DNA of 20,101 bases from Saprospiraceae bacterium (lineage in GTDB: Bacteria > Bacteroidota > Bacteroidia > Chitinophagales > Saprospiraceae), in contig JADKGI010000026.1 in NCBI GenBank assembly GCA_016722285.1, positions 1-20,101 of the forward strand, written 5' to 3'. The translations under genes were made by a program, and so were the position numbers. How positions within the stretch are numbered: the stretch's first letter is position 1; each line of letters begins with the position of its first letter. Positions 17,225 through 20,101 of the stretch are shown piece after piece. The notes under the pieces are model-generated. The model was not told the DNA's origin. It saw only the letters and a program-made list of their open reading frames with translations, and did not search any database.

Positions 17225-17597
17225 TAACGTCGAAAATTAAAATATTGCTGTGTTGTTGTCCTTCCATACTTAGGACTCACGCTTCATTCACTTCTTGGGC
17301 AAGTTTGCAACTTGTGCCCGTTCGTTCATTCATTCTGAGACCTTACAGATTCCCGCATCATAAGTATCTACGTCACTACATTTCACTAAGGCTATGTACA
17401 TTCCAATGCGCAGGCAGTATTAGCGCATTTCACATTTCCACCCGTCGGCTAATACTACCTTTGCTCCATTTAATAACCATGTTCGTTTCATTTCGTTCCT
17501 GTGATACCCATGCTATTTACCCTTACTCTTATTACTTTCAGAATTGTAATCTGATTTTCAAATAAACCATTAACTTTGAAAATAAAATATATTGGCC
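17225..17597. other. Gene-free, hairpin-rich spacer
   Basis: No gene is recognised. The stretch is more GC-rich than its surroundings and contains several inverted repeats. AGTATTAGC (17416-17424) pairs with GCTAATACT (17448-17456), a perfect 9-bp stem that extends with small mismatches (GCAGG and CCTTTGC). GGGCAAGT (17297-17304) pairs with ACTTGTGCCC (17310-17319) except for a two-base bulge. GTCC/GGAC at about 17259-17275 forms a short stem. The open frame through it is compositionally unlike protein. It may be a dispersed intergenic repeat or a structured RNA. Confidence 0.5.
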
Positions 17598-18559
17598 ATG
17601 ACAAATATTCTGGATACTCCACCACAAGACATTATTGCTGATTTACAAATCTTAAAATCTGATTTAGATGCTAAACTGCCACCCAAGAAACTGGAAAAAA
17701 ACATTTTGATATCTACATGGAATATCAGAGCCTTTGGAGATATCACCAGAAAAACCACTTCATCAGGGTCAGATAGTCCCAAAAGAGATTTTCATTCATT
17801 GCTTTGTATTGCTGAAATCATAAAGCGATTCGATGTTATTGCAATTCAGGAAATAAAAGCAAATATTAAAGGTCTCAGAGATGTCCTTAAAGTCTTGGGA
17901 AATGACTGGTCCCTAATCCTTACAGATGTCAATCGTGGAGATGCCGGAAATGGAGAACGTATGGGATACCTTTTTGACACGCGTAGAGTCCAGTTATCAG
18001 GCTTAGCTTGCGAATTAGTGGTACCGCAGGAATGGATGGATGTAACTTCGGACAAAGCATTGACAGAGCAATTTGTGCGCTCTCCTTATGCAGTCAGCTT
18101 CAGGTCACATAATCAAACTTTCATTTTAGTAACATTGCACATCAAATATGGAAATGCATCAGCAGATCGAATCAAAGAAGTAAAAGGAGTAGCAAGATGG
18201 ATGGCAGATTGGGCAAAAGATATTAATGTTTATCATCAGAATTTAATCGCTTTAGGTGATTTCAATATAGACAAAAGGGGAGACTTACTAAATCAGACCT
18301 TTATTTCGGAAGGCTTGCACATTCCGTCGGTACTTCAAAATCCGGTAGTAACAAGATCTATTTTCGATGTTACAAAATATTATGACCAAATTGCATGGTT
18401 TAATGATGCTCATAATATTCCAAACCTTTCCCAAAATTTGTTTCCGGTGGCAATTATGATTTTTTTGGGAAAGCCCTTTCAAATAGAAATATTACAAAGC
18501 AAAGTTTGTCATTCATGTTATCGGACCATTATCCATTATGGGCAGAGTTTGAATTATAA
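17598..18559 (+). pseudogene. Endonuclease/exonuclease/phosphatase family protein, one frameshift
   Basis: This is a DNase I-like (EEP) phosphodiesterase, probably an Mg-dependent nuclease. ATG 17598 starts MTNILDTPPQDIIADLQILK; the fold motifs follow in order: STWNIRAFG (metal-site Asn), VIAIQEIKAN (catalytic Glu), GNGERMGYLFDT, and LIALGDFNID (Asp/Asn pair). The frame breaks at the T3 run 18441-18443; adding one T gives FSGGNYDFFGKALSN and LSDHYPLWAEFEL, which supplies the final S-D-H motif, with a stop at 18557-18559. Restored length is about 320 residues. As written, translation would instead run on into the downstream spacer. No signal peptide is seen, so a cytoplasmic role is likely. 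It stands alone between two spacers, and its substrate cannot be told from the sequence. Confidence 0.8.
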
Positions 18560-18720
18560 CAATACTTTAAACCCAAACACAATGCTCTACTTCATATATT
18601 GCGGCTACGCCTGTCTAATTTGTCGGGTGCTTGCTTCATTGCATTCCGCTGCGTTCACCCTTTCACCTTTAGATTTGCATTTCCAATAAATTAATCACAT
18701 TACAATTATTATTATGTATT
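18560..18720. other. Spacer with a GC-richer block before the IS110 element
   Basis: No gene is recognised. Positions 18600-18670 form a GC-richer block in AT-rich surroundings (GCGGCTACGCCTGTC, GCATTCCGCTGCGTTC), similar in character to the 17225-17597 spacer. Together they bracket the nuclease gene. It could be a copy of a dispersed intergenic repeat. Confidence 0.35.
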
Positions 18721-18741
18721 ACTTTGGGGGGTCCAGGGGGG

Positions 18742-18880
18742 TGTGGAAAAGTGTTAATTTTGTGGAAAAGTTGAGTCAAAGTGTGGCAAATTATCCCTTT
18801 CGCTAAGCAAAACTTAGTACCTGTTTTAATCCACACTTTGCTCAAAAGGTTAAAAAGACAGATAGAAAATTAGGGTAAAA
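18742..18880 (+). ncRNA. Candidate bridge RNA in the IS110 leader
   Basis: TTGAGTCAAAGTGTGG (18771-18786) pairs with CCACACTTTGCTCAA (18831-18845) as a 15-bp stem with a single bulged T. The 44-base interior contains a further hairpin, CTAAG (18803-18807), loop CAAAA, CTTAG (18813-18817). Upstream, TGTGGAAAAGT is repeated at 18742-18752 and 18761-18771. IS110-group elements encode a structured bridge RNA in the non-coding end upstream of the transposase, and this is the only strong structure in that position. The limits given are guesses. Confidence 0.4.
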
Positions 18881-18960
18881 CCCATTAACAAGGTAATCGT
18901 CCTTCACCTTTAATCTCAACTATTTATGTTTATTTACTAATTTTTAAAACCATTATTATC

Positions 18961-19986
18961 ATGTTAAGGTTCATTATCGGTGCTGACATCTCAAAAGACA
19001 AAATCAATTTTGCACTCCGTTTTCTCAATGACTATCTTTTAGAGAAAGAAGTGGAAAATACAACTTCAGCTCTAAACAAATTTATTAAACAAGTTCAGTC
19101 ACTGGTTAAAAATATTGCTAAAGAAAAAAAAGCTGAATATTCCATTGAGTTTATCATGGAGCACACAGGTATTTATGGCAATTTACTTATTGAATGTCTA
19201 GCTGGACATAAGGTAACCACGTATGTTGTTGCTGGTCTAGAAATTAAAAACAGTACCGGAATCAGTCGTGGCAAAAATGACAAAATCGATGCTAAACGTA
19301 TAGCTGATTATGGGGTCAGATTTGCTGATAAAATGAAGCCTTACACCTTTTGTGATCAGACACTTACTGAACTCAAAGGCTTGAATACTTTAAGATCCCA
19401 GCTTGTAAGAATAAAAGCTCAACTTACTCAAGCCAAGGACGATAATAAAAAATTCCAAAGTAAATCACTCCAAAAAAAGTTAGAAAATATCAATAAGCCA
19501 ATAGTGAATGAATTGGATAAATCTATTGAGAAAATTGAATTCCAAATGCTGGAGTTAATAAAAAGCGATGAATCTATCTATGACAATTATAAGATCGCTC
19601 AATCAGTCCCTGGTGTGGGTAAAATAGTAGCGGTAGCATTCATTTGTGCCACTAATAATTTTACCAAGTTTCAATCAGCCAAGGCTTTAGGTAGCTATTG
19701 TGGAGTAGTGCCATTTGGTAAAGAATCAGGCAGGTATAAAGGAAAAGACAAGGTGTCTCCCATTGCAAATAAGGCATTAAAAACACTGCTACATCTCGGT
19801 GCAGTAGCAAGTATCGGTGGCAAAAATGCCTTTGCTGCTTATTACCAAAGAAAAGTAATGGATGATAAGAAAAATAAAATGCTGGCTTTAAATAATGTTA
19901 GAAATAAGATAGTAAAAACACTCTTTGCATGTATTAAAAACAAAACCAAGTACACAGCAGATTATGTCTTCTCTTTTGCTGCCTAA
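18961..19986 (+). CDS. IS110-family transposase (DEDD recombinase)
   Basis: It moves the insertion sequence using a RuvC-like DEDD domain together with a C-terminal Transposase_20 domain. The 341-residue protein is complete, starting at ATG 18961 (MLRFIIGADISKDKINFALR). The acidic residues are visible: Asp9 in IIGADISKD, Glu67 in IMEHTGIYG, and Asp107/Asp110 in GKNDKIDAKRIADYG. A coiled region (about 140-205) leads to the C-terminal domain: IAQSVPGVGKIVAVAFICAT (helix-hairpin-helix-like), then ALGSYCGVVPFGKESGRYKG. Ser256 in E-S-G is a good candidate for the serine nucleophile reported for the family. It ends with SPIANKALKTLLHLGA and a basic tail. The frame is clean, in contrast to most of the window, suggesting a recent arrival or simply a better-read stretch. 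Confidence 0.95.
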   Translation: MLRFIIGADISKDKINFALRFLNDYLLEKEVENTTSALNKFIKQVQSLVKNIAKEKKAEYSIEFIMEHTGIYGNLLIECLAGHKVTTYVVAGLEIKNSTGISRGKNDKIDAKRIADYGVRFADKMKPYTFCDQTLTELKGLNTLRSQLVRIKAQLTQAKDDNKKFQSKSLQKKLENINKPIVNELDKSIEKIEFQMLELIKSDESIYDNYKIAQSVPGVGKIVAVAFICATNNFTKFQSAKALGSYCGVVPFGKESGRYKGKDKVSPIANKALKTLLHLGAVASIGGKNAFAAYYQRKVMDDKKNKMLALNNVRNKIVKTLFACIKNKTKYTADYVFSFAA

Positions 19987-19994
19987 TTTAAGAA

Positions 19995-20041
19995 TGTTGA
20001 TAACTCTGTGAATGGTCCATATACAACCAGTTTTATCAACA
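19995..20041. other. Inverted repeat after the IS110 transposase
   Basis: TGTTGATAA (19995-20003) and TTATCAACA (20033-20041) form a perfect 9-bp inverted repeat with a 29-base loop, starting 8 bases after the transposase stop. It could be a terminator-like structure or part of the right end of the element. The remaining 60 bases to the window edge hold no gene. Confidence 0.55.
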
Positions 20042-20101
20042 ACAAAAATATCGATTATGTATTAAAAAAATATCAATTAATGCTTGGTTAAACCATAGAA
20101 A

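Larger units (their letters stand above)
18700..20101 (+). mobile_element. IS110-family insertion sequence, right end beyond or near the window edge
   Basis: The element consists of a long non-coding leader, an intact DEDD transposase and a short tail. IS110 elements lack long terminal inverted repeats and usually make no target duplication, so the ends cannot be fixed from one copy. The left end is probably between 18690 and 18745, where AT-rich spacer gives way to two G6 runs (18726-18731 and 18736-18741). The long upstream non-coding part fits the IS110 group rather than the IS1111 group. Confidence 0.6.

Noticed and set aside
17191..17565. A 124-codon open frame in the spacer after the SecB-like gene.
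   Set aside because: It begins inside the end of the SecB-like gene in another frame and runs through inverted repeats; no family resemblance.
18440..18689. The extended C-terminus of the EEP nuclease as a genuine protein tail.
   Set aside because: It arises from the frameshift at 18441-18443; the other frame supplies the required S-D-H motif and stops at 18559.

Overview
The window looks like an accessory region of a Bacteroidota chromosome. It is AT-rich, and several genes are preceded by the Bacteroidota -7 promoter motif TAnnTTTG (1410-1417, 7933-7940, 11386-11393, 16247-16254). The gene families also fit: a Bacteroidota-type tyrosine recombinase, a BT4734/VirE_N plus DUF3987 protein, DUF2971, HigBA/ImmA, and an IS110-family transposase. 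No rRNA, complete tRNA or CRISPR array was found.

Layout. 1-1439 has no recognisable gene. It ends in a strong terminator hairpin, a short tRNA-like 3' remnant that may be the attachment site, and the integrase promoter. 1440-7889 resembles the recombination/replication end of an integrative element: integrase, two translationally coupled unknown genes, a cluster of CTCGACA repeats, an excisionase-like HTH gene, and a primase-like VirE_N/DUF3987 gene. No relaxase or conjugation gene is present. 7968-16037 is an extended type I restriction-modification locus in the order hsdM, DUF2971, hsdS (broken), higB, higA-immA, hsdR. 16226-17224 holds a toxin-like gene and a SecB-like chaperone gene, resembling a toxin-antitoxin-chaperone module whose antitoxin is absent. 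17598-18559 encodes an endonuclease/exonuclease/phosphatase-family protein flanked by hairpin-rich spacers. 18700-20101 is an IS110-family element with an intact transposase and a structured upstream leader that could encode a bridge RNA.

Most genes here are interrupted. In nearly every case a one-base change, usually in a short homopolymer, restores a full-length protein with its family motifs. That points to indel errors in an unpolished assembly as much as to decay. Some lesions look real: hsdS has lost its start and most of its first recognition domain, and several in-frame stop codons occur. Only hsdM, the toxin-like gene and the IS110 transposase read cleanly, together with the last 850 or so codons of hsdR. 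Genes with broken frames are therefore listed as pseudogenes, with the restored reading described.

Functionally, the window is a mobile-element end carrying a defence cargo. The hsd genes would methylate and cleave DNA, and HigBA/ImmA embedded in the same operon may act as an addiction or back-up module. The toxin/SecB pair and the nuclease are further accessory genes.
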